Source: Klebsiella variicola (GTDB taxonomy: Bacteria; Pseudomonadota; Gammaproteobacteria; Enterobacterales; Enterobacteriaceae). From it: a DNA stretch of 64,000 bases. The notes beneath the pieces are model-generated. The model worked only from the letters and a program-made list of their open reading frames with translations, did not search any database and was not told the DNA's origin. Shown here in pieces: positions 18,642-27,708 of the stretch; position 1 is the first letter of the stretch, and the number at the start of each line of letters is the position of its first letter. The DNA is taken from the NCBI RefSeq assembly GCF_000828055.2, contig NZ_CP010523.2, forward strand, positions 124,001-188,000, in the 5' to 3' direction. The position numbers and the translations under genes are program-made.

Positions 18642-19915
18642 TAATGACTCCGTTGCGGCATGTAAGGTTGCAGTAACTTGAGCAGACGCGACAGCGCGCC
18701 CTGGTTCTGGTGCAGCACTTCCACCGCGTGACGGCCATACCACAGGCGGTAGTCTTCATCGGTCAGGAGCGTGGACACTTCCCTGACCAGCGAGTCGGCG
18801 TCGGTGACCGTGATCAGGCCATCATCCTGCTGCAGCTTGGCGCAGATATCTTTGAAGTTGAAGGTATGCGGCCCCATCAGCACCGGAATGGCATGCGCCG
18901 CCGGCTCGAGCGGGTTATGGCCGCCGCGCTCCACCAGGCTGCCGCCAACGAAGGCGAGGTCGGCAATGCCGTAGAGCAGCATCAGTTCACCCATGGTATC
19001 GCCAATCACCACCTGGGTACTGGAGGAGGGGATCTCGCCGGTGCTGCGCAGAGTAAAGCTCATTCCGGCCTTTTGCACCATCTCACGCGCGTCGGGGAAG
19101 CGCTCCGGATGCCGGGGAACGAGGATCAGCAGCAGGTTCGGGAAGGTCTCCAGCAGTTTTTTATGCGCCTGCAGGATGATTTGTTCTTCGCCGTCGTGAG
19201 TGCTGGTGGCAATCCAGACCTTGCGGTGTGGCGCCCATTGGCGGCGCAACGTAATCGCGCGGGCCGCCAGCTCCGGGGTGACAGAGATATCGAATTTCAG
19301 ACTTCCGGTGACCGCCAGCTGGTTGCGCTTCAGTCCGAGAGCAAGGAAGCGGTTGCCATCCTCTTCATTCTGCGCGGCGATAAGCGTAATACGGCTTAAC
19401 AGGCGGCGCATAAAACCGCCCAGTTTGGCATAGCCTTTGGCGGAACGTTCAGAAAGGCGGGCGTTGGCGATCACCAGCGGGATCTTACGCTTATGCAGCG
19501 CGGCCACCATATTCGGCCATAGCTCGGTTTCCATCACGATAACCAGCTTCGGCTGAACGGTATTCAGGAAGCGGTTCATGGCGCCGGGCAGATCGTAGGG
19601 CAGATAGACGTGATGGACATCTTTGCCGAACGCCGACATGGCGCGCTCGGAGCCGGTCGGCGTCATGGTGGTGACGGTGATCGGCATCGAAGGGTAGCGG
19701 TGGCGCAGAGCGCGAACCAGCGGAATGGCGGCCAGGGTTTCTCCGACGGAAACGGAGTGCAGCAGAATGCCATCCGGCTCTACCTTGTTCTGACAGAAGC
19801 CATAGCGTTCCGCCCAGCGTTTACGATAGGCAGGAGCCTTACGACTGCGCAGCAGCAGCCGCAGCCACACCAGCGGCTGAATAAGGTAAAGTAGGGTGGT
19901 ATAAAGCAATTCCAA
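18641..19915 (-). CDS. waaA: Kdo transferase
   Basis: Transfers 3-deoxy-D-manno-octulosonate residues to lipid IVA at the cytoplasmic face of the inner membrane, an essential step before core assembly. The 424-residue protein has an N-terminal hydrophobic anchor ([20 protein letters not shown]), the GT30 motif [12 protein letters not shown] with the catalytic Glu, and a C-terminal donor domain with RHPERF and [17 protein letters not shown]. It is full length and overlaps waaE by one base. Confidence 0.97.
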
Positions 19916-20006
19916 ACTATTTATCCGTTCTCTGTTTTGGCGGGCAAATTCTAAGCATTTAGCCCGCGTAAAGCTATCTCTTTGGCGGAAACAGCGGGTT
20001 TTTGGT

Positions 20007-20996
20007 CTATACCGCGTGGCGATAACGCTTAATACGCAGATAACGGCGTCCCAGGCGCCAGCGTAAACGGAAAGTACAGGCGTTTTTCCAGATTAACCGC
20101 CAGATACCGCGGTCGAAGAATTCTTTAATAATAACATGCTTTTTCGACTCATCTTTCATGCTGTCGAAGGTGTGGATGATCCCCAGACCTTCTTTGGCGA
20201 TCTGCCAGCGACAGGCGGCGATATGGCGCACTTTATCCGGGTAGCGCTGGTTGATCGCCTCCAGCATCTCCAAAATCTTCATATAGTGGCGCGCCGAACG
20301 CATCAGCGTGTCGTCGTTGTCCGGCTTATGCGACACCGACTCAGAGTGGATGTAGTAATCATAGAACTGCTGGCTGGTGTACTGCACGCGCTCCGCGGCC
20401 AGCAGCGCCTCTGTCGTCCACGGGATATCCTGATGGCGCAGGCCGGGTTCGAAATGGAAGTGATGCTGGCGGATAAAGTCGTGGCGATAGATGTTGAGCC
20501 AGGTGACGTGTAGAAACTTCCGCGAGTCCAGGGCCTGCTTGAGCCAGACATGACCCGGCAGCACGCCGGTCGAGGGCAGGCGATCCAGCGGGAAGATCGG
20601 GTGGCTCTCGCGGCGCTTTTCATACACGTAGGTGCCGTTGCAGGTCGCGATATCGAGATGTTCTTTCTCGGCCATCTCCAGCAGCGTGCGATACATGCCC
20701 GGATAGAGTTTGTCGTCGATATCCGGAAACGCCAGATATTTGCCGCTGGCGGCGGCGAGGCCGGTATTGCGCGCGACCGAGACGCCCTGGTTTTCCTGCT
20801 CCAGTACCTGGACGTTCTGCAGCCGATCCCGCCATTCGGCGATCACCGCCAGGCTGTTGTCTGTCGAACCATCGTTCACCAGGATCAGTTCATAGCTTTC
20901 CAGCTGCTGCTGTTCAAGGCACTCAAAGAACTGCGCAAGAAATTTCTCACCGTTGTAGACGGCAGCCACGATGCTCAATAAAGGCGTTTGACTCAT
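20007..20996 (-). CDS. GT2 core glycosyltransferase (WabO candidate)
   Basis: A 329-residue family 2 glycosyltransferase. N-terminal PLLSIVAAVYNGEKFL, LVNDGSTDNS and the metal-binding FPDIDDKLYPG are typical of the GT-A fold; the C-terminal third is rich in Arg, Lys and Trp. I took MSQTPLLSIV at 20996 as the start since the frame extends upstream without family homology. Its place between wabH and waaA is that of an extra transferase in the Klebsiella core cluster. WabO, the second galacturonic acid transferase acting on heptose III, is the likely identity, but I rely on memory of the cluster and cannot confirm the symbol. Confidence 0.75.
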   Translation of the reverse strand: MSQTPLLSIVAAVYNGEKFLAQFFECLEQQQLESYELILVNDGSTDNSLAVIAEWRDRLQNVQVLEQENQGVSVARNTGLAAASGKYLAFPDIDDKLYPGMYRTLLEMAEKEHLDIATCNGTYVYEKRRESHPIFPLDRLPSTGVLPGHVWLKQALDSRKFLHVTWLNIYRHDFIRQHHFHFEPGLRHQDIPWTTEALLAAERVQYTSQQFYDYYIHSESVSHKPDNDDTLMRSARHYMKILEMLEAINQRYPDKVRHIAACRWQIAKEGLGIIHTFDSMKDESKKHVIIKEFFDRGIWRLIWKNACTFRLRWRLGRRYLRIKRYRHAV

Positions 20997-21025
20997 AAAT
21001 CTTCGATCCTGGTTAACTAACGGCG

Positions 21026-22120
21026 TCAGGTGCGCTGCAACTGACGGTACTGCTGACAAATGGACACGACGCTGAATTTTTCCAGCGCGGCGTCGTCGAT
21101 AGTCGGCGGGTTATGGTAAATGCTTTGCATCGTCTGAGCCAGCGCCGGACTGGTCAGATCCGCCAGACCGCGGGCAAGTTCGCCGGTGAGGATCTCGGTG
21201 ACGCCGCCGGGGCAGCGGGTGCTGGCAACCGGCGTATGCAACAGCAGCGCTTCCACCACCACATTGCCGAATCCTTCGCTATCGGAGCTTAAAACCAGCA
21301 TCCGTGCGCCTTTGATCCACGGTAAGGGGTTTTTCTGAAAACCCTTGAACCACACCCGATCGTCAACCTGCAGCGTTTTGGCCAGCTGGCGCAGGCGCTG
21401 CTCTTGCTCCGGTTTTCCCTGGCCTAACAGCACCAGCGGCGCGTCAATGCCGCTTTGCGCATAGGCTTCGAGCAGGCGGTCGTGGCGTTTGCCCGGATGG
21501 AAGCGGCCGACGTGAATCAGATAGTCACCGGCCGGTCGCTCACTGTCGGCTTCCGCCTCGGCGCGCAGAGTGGCGATATCGAAGGGGTTGTAGATAGTTT
21601 TCAGCTGTGCCGGACGCAGGGCGAAGGCTTCCACCAGATCGCGTCCCACGGCGTCGGAAACCGCCACCACGTTGCGACCCTGGTAAATTCGCTTAATTTT
21701 CTGCTGCTTCATCCAGCGGTCAAAGCCGGTGCGGTGCCCGAGATAGGAGGCAGAGAATACGCCGTGCAGGCAGAACCAGACGTTACGCTCGCGCAGCGCC
21801 CGGCTGCGGGCGACGATGCGGTCGGTTTTGTGCAGGTTGGAAAGCACGAGGTCAAATTGCCCCTGCTGTTCGGCCCGGATGACCGCGGCGTCCAGCTGGC
21901 GGGCGCGGCGGGACAGCTCGGTCAGCTTGCGCCACGGTTTACGGCAGCGATCGGCCACCACCTGATAGTCGAGACCCTCGGGCAACGGATACTCGCAGAC
22001 ATCGCGCAGCGAAATGAGCGACACCCGATCGCCGTCGCGCAGGAACTGTGCCGCCAGGGTCAGGACCACTTTTTCCGCGCCGCCGCCGGGTAAACCGTCA
22101 ATCACAAATAAGATGCGCAT
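21026..22120 (-). CDS. wabH: Core N-acetylglucosaminyltransferase WabH
   Basis: A 364-residue GT-B family 4 transferase: N-terminal FVIDGLPGGGAEKVVLTLA, C-terminal HVGRFHPGKRHD and SSDSEGFGNVVVEAL with the family E(x7)E. In Klebsiella, WabH adds GlcNAc to the outer-core galacturonic acid, after which WabN removes the acetyl group. wabN lies 2.3 kb away in this cluster, supporting the assignment. It starts 2 bp after wabG ends, so they belong to one transcription unit. Confidence 0.87.
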   Translation of the reverse strand: MRILFVIDGLPGGGAEKVVLTLAAQFLRDGDRVSLISLRDVCEYPLPEGLDYQVVADRCRKPWRKLTELSRRARQLDAAVIRAEQQGQFDLVLSNLHKTDRIVARSRALRERNVWFCLHGVFSASYLGHRTGFDRWMKQQKIKRIYQGRNVVAVSDAVGRDLVEAFALRPAQLKTIYNPFDIATLRAEAEADSERPAGDYLIHVGRFHPGKRHDRLLEAYAQSGIDAPLVLLGQGKPEQEQRLRQLAKTLQVDDRVWFKGFQKNPLPWIKGARMLVLSSDSEGFGNVVVEALLLHTPVASTRCPGGVTEILTGELARGLADLTSPALAQTMQSIYHNPPTIDDAALEKFSVVSICQQYRQLQRT

Positions 22121-22122
22121 CG

Positions 22123-23250
22123 TTATTTCACCAGATCCTGATAAAGAGAAAGCAGCTGGGTTGAGAGTCGCTCGCTGGTGCAGGCCATGATGCGCTCGCG
22201 GGCGCGACCACCTTGCGCGGAGCCCAGCGCGCGGGGAGGCAGGGCCATCACCGCCTGCTGCAGCGCCGGGATATCCAGGGCGTCGCAGACGTAACCGTTG
22301 TGGCCGTCGACGATAAACTCCGCCCCGCCGCAGCCGGTGGTGGTGATCACCGGCAGACCGCAGGCCATCGCTTCGAGAATGACGTTGGGGAACGGATCGT
22401 AGAGGGTGGGCAGCAGCAGACCATCGGCTATCTGATAGAAGGGCAGCGTCTCCGACTGCATGCCGAAGAAGCGCACCCGCGCTTCGCAGCCGAGACTCTT
22501 CGCCAGCGCCTGATAGCGCGACTGATCCTTATCTTTGCCAACCACCAGCAGATAGCGATCGGTGGGGGCGATGGCGCGGATTGCCGCCGCCAGTCCCTTG
22601 CGCTCAAAGCCGGAGCCGACGTAAATCAGGCAGGTTGCCTGCAGCGGTAGCTGCCATTTGGCGCGTAAGGCGGCAAAGGTGTCTTCGCCCGGCGGTAGAA
22701 AACGCTGGTTATCAATGGCGTTATAAATAACGTGGATCTTCTCCGCCGGCAGGCCAAAGTCTTCGATAATTTCGCGCTTGATCATCTCGGCGTTGCAGAT
22801 CACCCCGCGCAGGTGTGAGTCTTCATACATCTCGCGCTCCGCCTGCATGACGTAGCGGTGGTAACGGTCGGCGAACAGCAGGCGGCTTTTCCAGGCCGGT
22901 AAAATGCGCGAGCGCTGCTGCAGCCAGCGGCGATGAACGCCATCGCCAGCGCGGTAGAGATCGCAGCCGGGAATACGTTCATGGCTCTGCACCAGGTCAA
23001 AAGACTCACGCTGCCAGAGCGCACGCGCGGCGTTGGCAAAGCCGCGCTCGCGGCTGATGCGCCCCCATTTACGTGGGTTACAGATATGGATCTGCCAGTC
23101 CGGTTTCACCGGCCCCTGCCATTCGCGGGTGATGACGTTCAGCTGCAGATGACTGCTGTCGAGGGCTTCCAGCGCGCGGGAGACAAACCGTTCTGCGCCG
23201 CCGTCCGGGCGGTACTTCTGCCGCACCAGAGCCAGCCTGAATTTACTCAT
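22123..23250 (-). CDS. wabG: Core galacturonosyltransferase WabG
   Basis: A 375-residue family 4 (WaaG-like) transferase starting MSKFRLALVRQKYRPDGGAE. It has the donor-site YVGSGFERKG and PTLYDPFPNVILEAMACGLP segments. WaaG adds glucose in E. coli, whereas the Klebsiella homologue WabG adds galacturonic acid to heptose II, a residue needed for capsule retention; I assign by cluster context. The frame is open upstream through waaQ, but the start at 23250 overlaps the waaQ stop by 4 bp (ATGA), the normal arrangement. Confidence 0.9.
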   Translation of the reverse strand: MSKFRLALVRQKYRPDGGAERFVSRALEALDSSHLQLNVITREWQGPVKPDWQIHICNPRKWGRISRERGFANAARALWQRESFDLVQSHERIPGCDLYRAGDGVHRRWLQQRSRILPAWKSRLLFADRYHRYVMQAEREMYEDSHLRGVICNAEMIKREIIEDFGLPAEKIHVIYNAIDNQRFLPPGEDTFAALRAKWQLPLQATCLIYVGSGFERKGLAAAIRAIAPTDRYLLVVGKDKDQSRYQALAKSLGCEARVRFFGMQSETLPFYQIADGLLLPTLYDPFPNVILEAMACGLPVITTTGCGGAEFIVDGHNGYVCDALDIPALQQAVMALPPRALGSAQGGRARERIMACTSERLSTQLLSLYQDLVK

Positions 23251-24323
23251 GCCAGTACCTTTTTCGCCGCCGCGATCACGGCGTCGGTAGGAATTAAATC
23301 GAGATAACGTTCTTCGGTGTTGGTGTTGATGGCGTCCGGGTCGGGCAGCGGACCGAAGTCGCCGGCCCAGATCACCTCGCCTTTCGCCTGCCACGGACGC
23401 CAGAAGGTCAGCTTCGAGGGGCCGAACAGGGCGACCAGCGGAGTGCCAAGAGCCGCAGCCATATGCATCGGCACCGAGTCGACGCCGATAAACAGGCGGG
23501 CGTGATCGATCACCGCCGCCAGCTGGCGCAGCGTTAACTGGCCGGCTAGAGAGTGCAGACGCGCCTGCGGGCAGCCGGCGATGATGGTGTCCACCATCTT
23601 CTTCTCTCGATCGTCGGGGCCGGAGGTGAGCACCACCGCGTACCCCTCGGCGGACAGCGCGTTGATCAGCGCACTCATACGATCTTCGCGCCAGCATTTA
23701 AAGAACCAGCGCGACGTTGGCTGGATGACGATGTAGTTTTCCCGGAACTCCTCCGGCAGCAGGGCGCGGCTGGTGGCCCAGTCTGCTTCGCTGTAGCCCA
23801 TCCGCGCCGGCGCGTCGTTCAACGGGAGACCGAGCGGAGCGAGAATAGAGAGATTCTGCTGTACCGTATGCAGCTGGTTGTGCTGTTGGGTGGAGGCCAG
23901 CGCGGTGTGGCAATAGCGCCAGACCGGGTGGCGGCGCTTCGGAAAATCAAAACCAATCCGCGTCGCGGCGCCGGTCAGTTTGCTGATAATCGCGCTCGGC
24001 CACTGGTCAGCAAGGTTAAGCACCATATCGTATCGCTGCTGACGCAGCGTCTGAATGAGCTGCCATTGCATCTTCAACTGATGCCTTTTTCCCTGCTTTT
24101 TCCAGCGGCGATCGAGACCATAAATATGATGGATATCGGGGTTGGCGGCGAGCATATCCCGGGTCTCTTCATACAGCAGCACATCCACGCTGGCGGCGGG
24201 ATACTGCTGTTTCAGCGCGTGAATAAGCGGCGTGATCAACAGCATGTCGCCATGATGGCGCAGCTTAATGACCAGGATCCGCGCCGGGTTCAACGGGCCG
24301 CGGGAGAGGGTTTCAGGCGTCAT
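23247..24323 (-). CDS. waaQ: LPS heptosyltransferase III
   Basis: A 358-residue GT9 enzyme that adds the side-branch heptose (Hep III) to heptose II. Motifs are ILVIKLRHHGDMLLITPLIH at the N-terminus, VIQPTSRWFFKCW in the donor domain and IGVDSVPMHMAAALGTPLVALFGPS near the C-terminus. It is the first gene of the minus-strand run waaQ-wabG-wabH and is divergent from wabN, so the 24324-24434 gap must hold promoters for both directions. No ops/JUMPstart element is visible there. Confidence 0.93.
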   Translation of the reverse strand: MTPETLSRGPLNPARILVIKLRHHGDMLLITPLIHALKQQYPAASVDVLLYEETRDMLAANPDIHHIYGLDRRWKKQGKRHQLKMQWQLIQTLRQQRYDMVLNLADQWPSAIISKLTGAATRIGFDFPKRRHPVWRYCHTALASTQQHNQLHTVQQNLSILAPLGLPLNDAPARMGYSEADWATSRALLPEEFRENYIVIQPTSRWFFKCWREDRMSALINALSAEGYAVVLTSGPDDREKKMVDTIIAGCPQARLHSLAGQLTLRQLAAVIDHARLFIGVDSVPMHMAAALGTPLVALFGPSKLTFWRPWQAKGEVIWAGDFGPLPDPDAINTNTEERYLDLIPTDAVIAAAKKVLA

Positions 24324-24434
24324 ACTCTGTTCTTCATCCAGGATAAGGGTTCCGATTCTAGGGGATCAGACAGATTGAGAGAAGCGTTGTATTGCTCTAC
24401 CATGACCCGATACGTATGGCCTGAGGACGTTTTC

Positions 24435-25397
24435 GTGCACAATCCCGCATTTCTCATCACGATTGATACAGAGGGCGATAACCTCTGGCAAAAACATGAC
24501 AGCATCACCACCGAGAATGCGCGTTATCTCCCGCGTTTTCAGCAGCTTTGCGAAAAGTATGGCTTTAAACCGGTCTATTTGACCAACTATGAAATGGCCA
24601 TCGACCCCTTTTATATCGAATTCGCCAGAGACGTGATTGCCCGCGGCACCGCGGAAGTCGGCATGCATCTGCATGCGTGGAACAGCCCGCCGACCGAGCC
24701 GCTGACCGCCGATGACTGGCGGCATAAGCCTTATCTCATTGAATACAGCGATGCCATGATGCGTGAGAAGGTCGACTATATGACGCATCTGCTGGAGGAT
24801 ACTTTCCAGACCAAAATGGTCAGCCATCGCGCCGGGCGCTGGGCCTTTGACGAGCGCTATGCGCGTCTGCTGGTGGAGCACGGTTATCAGGTGGATTGCT
24901 CGGTGACCCCGCGGGTGAACTGGAAGACCGCCAAGGGAGCGCCGCAGGGCGATGGCGGGACCGATTATCGCCGCTTCCCGCAGCATGCCTATTTTCTCGA
25001 TGAAAATGATATCAGCCGCGAAGGCCACTCTCCGCTGCTGGAAGTGCCGATGAGCATTCAGTACAAGCACTCAGCGTGGATGAACAGCGTGAAGCAGGGC
25101 TACGATCGCCTGCGGGGTAAAGTGCGTTCCCCCTCCGTACACTGGCTGCGTCCGATGGGCGGCAACGTGGAGACGATGAAAAAAGTCGTCGAACAAACGT
25201 TGACGCAGGGCAATGACTACGTGGAATATATGCTCCACTCTTCAGAGTATATGCCCGGCGGCAGCCCCACGTTCCAGAATGAACGGGATATTGAGCGTTT
25301 ATACGCTGACCTTGAAGCCTTTTTTAGCTGGCTGGCGCCGCAGGTGAAGGGCATGACGTTGGCAGAATATTACCAGCGGAAAATCACACAGCGCTAA
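24435..25397 (+). CDS. wabN: Core GlcNAc deacetylase WabN
   Basis: A 320-residue NodB-like polysaccharide deacetylase (FLITIDTEGDNLW, then EVGMHLHAW and SHRAGRWAFD with the metal-site Asp and His residues). In Klebsiella, WabN deacetylates the GlcNAc added by WabH, giving the free glucosamine of the outer core. Start choice: GTG 24435 has TGAGGA 7-8 bases upstream and begins right at the conserved fold, while the in-frame ATG 24402 would add 11 residues and has no good ribosome binding site. On the plus strand, opposite to most of the cluster, and 18 bp before the next gene. Confidence 0.85.
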   Translation: MHNPAFLITIDTEGDNLWQKHDSITTENARYLPRFQQLCEKYGFKPVYLTNYEMAIDPFYIEFARDVIARGTAEVGMHLHAWNSPPTEPLTADDWRHKPYLIEYSDAMMREKVDYMTHLLEDTFQTKMVSHRAGRWAFDERYARLLVEHGYQVDCSVTPRVNWKTAKGAPQGDGGTDYRRFPQHAYFLDENDISREGHSPLLEVPMSIQYKHSAWMNSVKQGYDRLRGKVRSPSVHWLRPMGGNVETMKKVVEQTLTQGNDYVEYMLHSSEYMPGGSPTFQNERDIERLYADLEAFFSWLAPQVKGMTLAEYYQRKITQR

Positions 25398-25415
25398 CAC
25401 AGCTCAAGGTACCGT

Positions 25416-26495
25416 ATGCGTATCCTTAAACAATTAACGCGGAAAAAGAATGCTTTTTTCCGCGGCATTAAATTTAATTTAATTAACTATCGATACAGAA
25501 ATAAGCCGGCGCGTAAAGCCTTCGACCCAGCGGCTGTCCGCCGCGTACTGCTATTGCGCCTGGACGATAAAGTCGGGGATATGGTGGTCACGACCGGCTG
25601 CGCCAGAATACTGGCCGAACGGGGATATCAGGTTTCGGTGTTAACCGGACCAATATGCTGCGAAATATTAGCAGGCTCAGAATTCATTCAGCAAGTATAT
25701 TTATATCGGCCGCGCATGTCCTTAAATACGTTGCGGGCGGTAGGTTTTGATGCAGTTATCGATTTTGATGACGTCACCAGCTATGAACGCTTTAAATTAC
25801 TCGCCGATTTACGGGCGGCCAGCGTGATTGGTTTTAATAAAGATCAATATAAACTTTACGATCATTCGATCGCTTTTTTTGACAGCAACAGCCATATTTC
25901 CCAGCGCTATAAACAGGTGGTGAAACTGTTTGGCATCGTTGACGACCACCCGTATCACTATCATCTCCCCGGCTGCCGCCATGAGCGGGAGAAAGTGGCT
26001 CGCTTGCTTTCCCAGGCCGGAGAGGTCGAACTGCGTATCGCCATTAACCCTTTTACCGCGTCTGAGGATAAAGACTTCTGTCGTCACCAGGTGGCGACCC
26101 TGGTCGAGCGGTTACGCGCCCTACCTTACCGGGTCTGTATCGTGATGGTGGGGCGTAGTGAGAAAATCCGCCAGCTGGGGCTGGATATGGCGCTGTATAT
26201 CGCCGACAGCACCATCAACTCCGCCGTCGAAGTGATCCGCAGCTGTGATTTAGTCATTACGCCAGACACCTCGATCGTGCATATCGCCCGGGCCTTCGAT
26301 AAACCGATGGTGGCGGTCTATAACAAGCGCAAACTCAAGGATACCGGGCTGCCCGGCTATCACATCTGGGCGCCGGGCTATGACAAGGCGAAACAGATCG
26401 TCTGTGAAGAAGCGAATGTCGCCGATGTGGCGATTGAGTCGGTGTGGCCCGTGATTAAAGAGCAGGCCGACCGGCTGGTCGCCGCCCGCAGTTGA
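25416..26495 (+). CDS. GT9 heptosyltransferase (WabJ candidate, outer-core heptose)
   Basis: A 359-residue GT9 protein: VLLLRLDDKVGDMVVTTGCA at the N-terminal lobe, then INPFTASEDKDF and DLVITPDTSIVHIARAFDKPMVAVYN. It is divergent from WaaC, WaaF and WaaQ here. The first ~80 bp are AT-rich. Klebsiella core type 1 carries Hep-Kdo on glucosamine and needs an extra heptosyltransferase (WabJ), and this gene lies next to waaL and the WaaZ-like gene as expected. The function is inferred from family and place. It forms a two-gene unit with wabN and converges on waaL across a shared terminator. Confidence 0.75.
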   Translation: MRILKQLTRKKNAFFRGIKFNLINYRYRNKPARKAFDPAAVRRVLLLRLDDKVGDMVVTTGCARILAERGYQVSVLTGPICCEILAGSEFIQQVYLYRPRMSLNTLRAVGFDAVIDFDDVTSYERFKLLADLRAASVIGFNKDQYKLYDHSIAFFDSNSHISQRYKQVVKLFGIVDDHPYHYHLPGCRHEREKVARLLSQAGEVELRIAINPFTASEDKDFCRHQVATLVERLRALPYRVCIVMVGRSEKIRQLGLDMALYIADSTINSAVEVIRSCDLVITPDTSIVHIARAFDKPMVAVYNKRKLKDTGLPGYHIWAPGYDKAKQIVCEEANVADVAIESVWPVIKEQADRLVAARS

Positions 26496-26510
26496 TTTAA
26501 AAGTGAATAT

Positions 26511-26537
26511 AAAAAAGGGCCGCTGACGGCCCTTTTT
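26511..26537. terminator. Bidirectional terminator between the GT9 gene and waaL
   Basis: Stem AGGGCCG / CGGCCCT with CTGA loop, flanked by A5 on the left and T4 on the right, so it can end transcription from both sides. It abuts the waaL stop codon. Confidence 0.92.
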
Positions 26538-26538
26538 G

Positions 26539-27708
26539 TTAGCGTTTTTCCGCCAGCCCTTTGCTGAGCGCGATGCCCAGCGGCAGCCAGAACAGCACCC
26601 AGGTTTCCCGGGGGTTGCTGATGATAAACATTCCCTGCGAGGCCATAAACACCAGCGCGTAAAACAGGATCGCCAGACTGTAGCGGCTGTCGGTGTGGCG
26701 CTTGCGCCACGCCTGCCATAGCCCGCAGGCAATGACCGCCAGCAGCAGCAGTAACCCCAGGATGCCGCCTTTCAGCAGGGCGCCCATATACACGCTGTGG
26801 GTGGTGGTGATGTGCTCGCCGCTGTAGTTGATGAAATCCAGTTCATAGCTGAAACCGCGCCCCAGCCACGGCTGGCTGGCCATCTCCGACAGCGTATGGT
26901 GCCAGATGCTCAGGCGCAGCCCGCTTTGGGTACCAAGCTCCTCGAAACGGGCGAGCAGCATGTCGCCCACCGGCGTCATGACCAAAAGCAGCGCTACCAG
27001 CACAGCCAGCGCCGCGGCGATCAGCAGGTTGCGGCGGGTGAAGACGTGCAGGTGCAACGTGCAGCCGACCGCCAGCACCAGGGCGATGATCGGCCCACGG
27101 CTTTGGGTGAGCAGCAGCATCACCAGCATGATGACCACCGGCAGATAGAGCCAGTGGCTGGCTTTTTCTTTCAGTAGCATGCCGCAGATTAAAATGCCGA
27201 TGCCGCAGTAACCGGCAAGGTCGATAACGTTCGTTGGTCCGGGGTTCTCGGGGGAGACCGCTCGTGCAGTGAGGACCAGCGTATGGTCGATAATCAGCGT
27301 CCACAGGGAGAGCACGGTGATCCCGCCAACCACCGCCAGCATGGCCAGGCGGCGGGTTCGTTCGTCGCTGAGCAGCATCGTCATCAGCAACAGATACCCC
27401 GTCAGATACACGCCGTGGGTGATCGGCGAGTCAATATGCTGCGGCGTATGTCCCCACAGGTTACTGAGGGCGTAATAGATAAAGAAAGCCGCCAGCAGCG
27501 TCCAGGTCTGCCACTGCTCGCGTAACACCCCGGCCAGCGCCTGGCGGTTTTCCTGGCGTACCAGCGACAGCAATAGCAGCAGGATGGATAAATGCAGCAG
27601 ATTATTGGTCCGGGTGGACATGCAAAAAATCGCGCTGAAAAATAAAAACAAAGGAAAGACAATCGAGTAGCCCTGTCTGGCGAAGTTACTCACTTTTAAA
27701 GTACTCAT
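26539..27708 (-). CDS. waaL: O-antigen ligase
   Basis: A 389-residue polytopic membrane protein of the O-antigen ligase family, with about ten to twelve hydrophobic segments. A large periplasmic loop is at ~residues 255-300, including the conserved GRGFSYELDF and ITTTHSVYMGALLKGG, where the His needed for ligation lies. WaaL joins undecaprenyl-linked O antigen to the finished core at the periplasmic side. MSTLKVSNFA at 27708 is preferred to an ATG three codons upstream. It overlaps the end of the preceding WaaZ-like gene by 23 bp. Confidence 0.92.
   Translation of the reverse strand: MSTLKVSNFARQGYSIVFPLFLFFSAIFCMSTRTNNLLHLSILLLLLSLVRQENRQALAGVLREQWQTWTLLAAFFIYYALSNLWGHTPQHIDSPITHGVYLTGYLLLMTMLLSDERTRRLAMLAVVGGITVLSLWTLIIDHTLVLTARAVSPENPGPTNVIDLAGYCGIGILICGMLLKEKASHWLYLPVVIMLVMLLLTQSRGPIIALVLAVGCTLHLHVFTRRNLLIAAALAVLVALLLVMTPVGDMLLARFEELGTQSGLRLSIWHHTLSEMASQPWLGRGFSYELDFINYSGEHITTTHSVYMGALLKGGILGLLLLLAVIACGLWQAWRKRHTDSRYSLAILFYALVFMASQGMFIISNPRETWVLFWLPLGIALSKGLAEKR

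Noticed and set aside
23553-24434. Upstream in-frame extension of wabN
   Set aside because: The added ~290 codons lie antisense to waaQ and show no family similarity. A good ribosome binding site and the conserved fold begin only at 24435.
25735-25742. GGCGGTAG matching the core of the ops/JUMPstart element
   Set aside because: It lies inside a coding sequence, not in a leader upstream of waaQ or hldD, and the rest of the element is missing.
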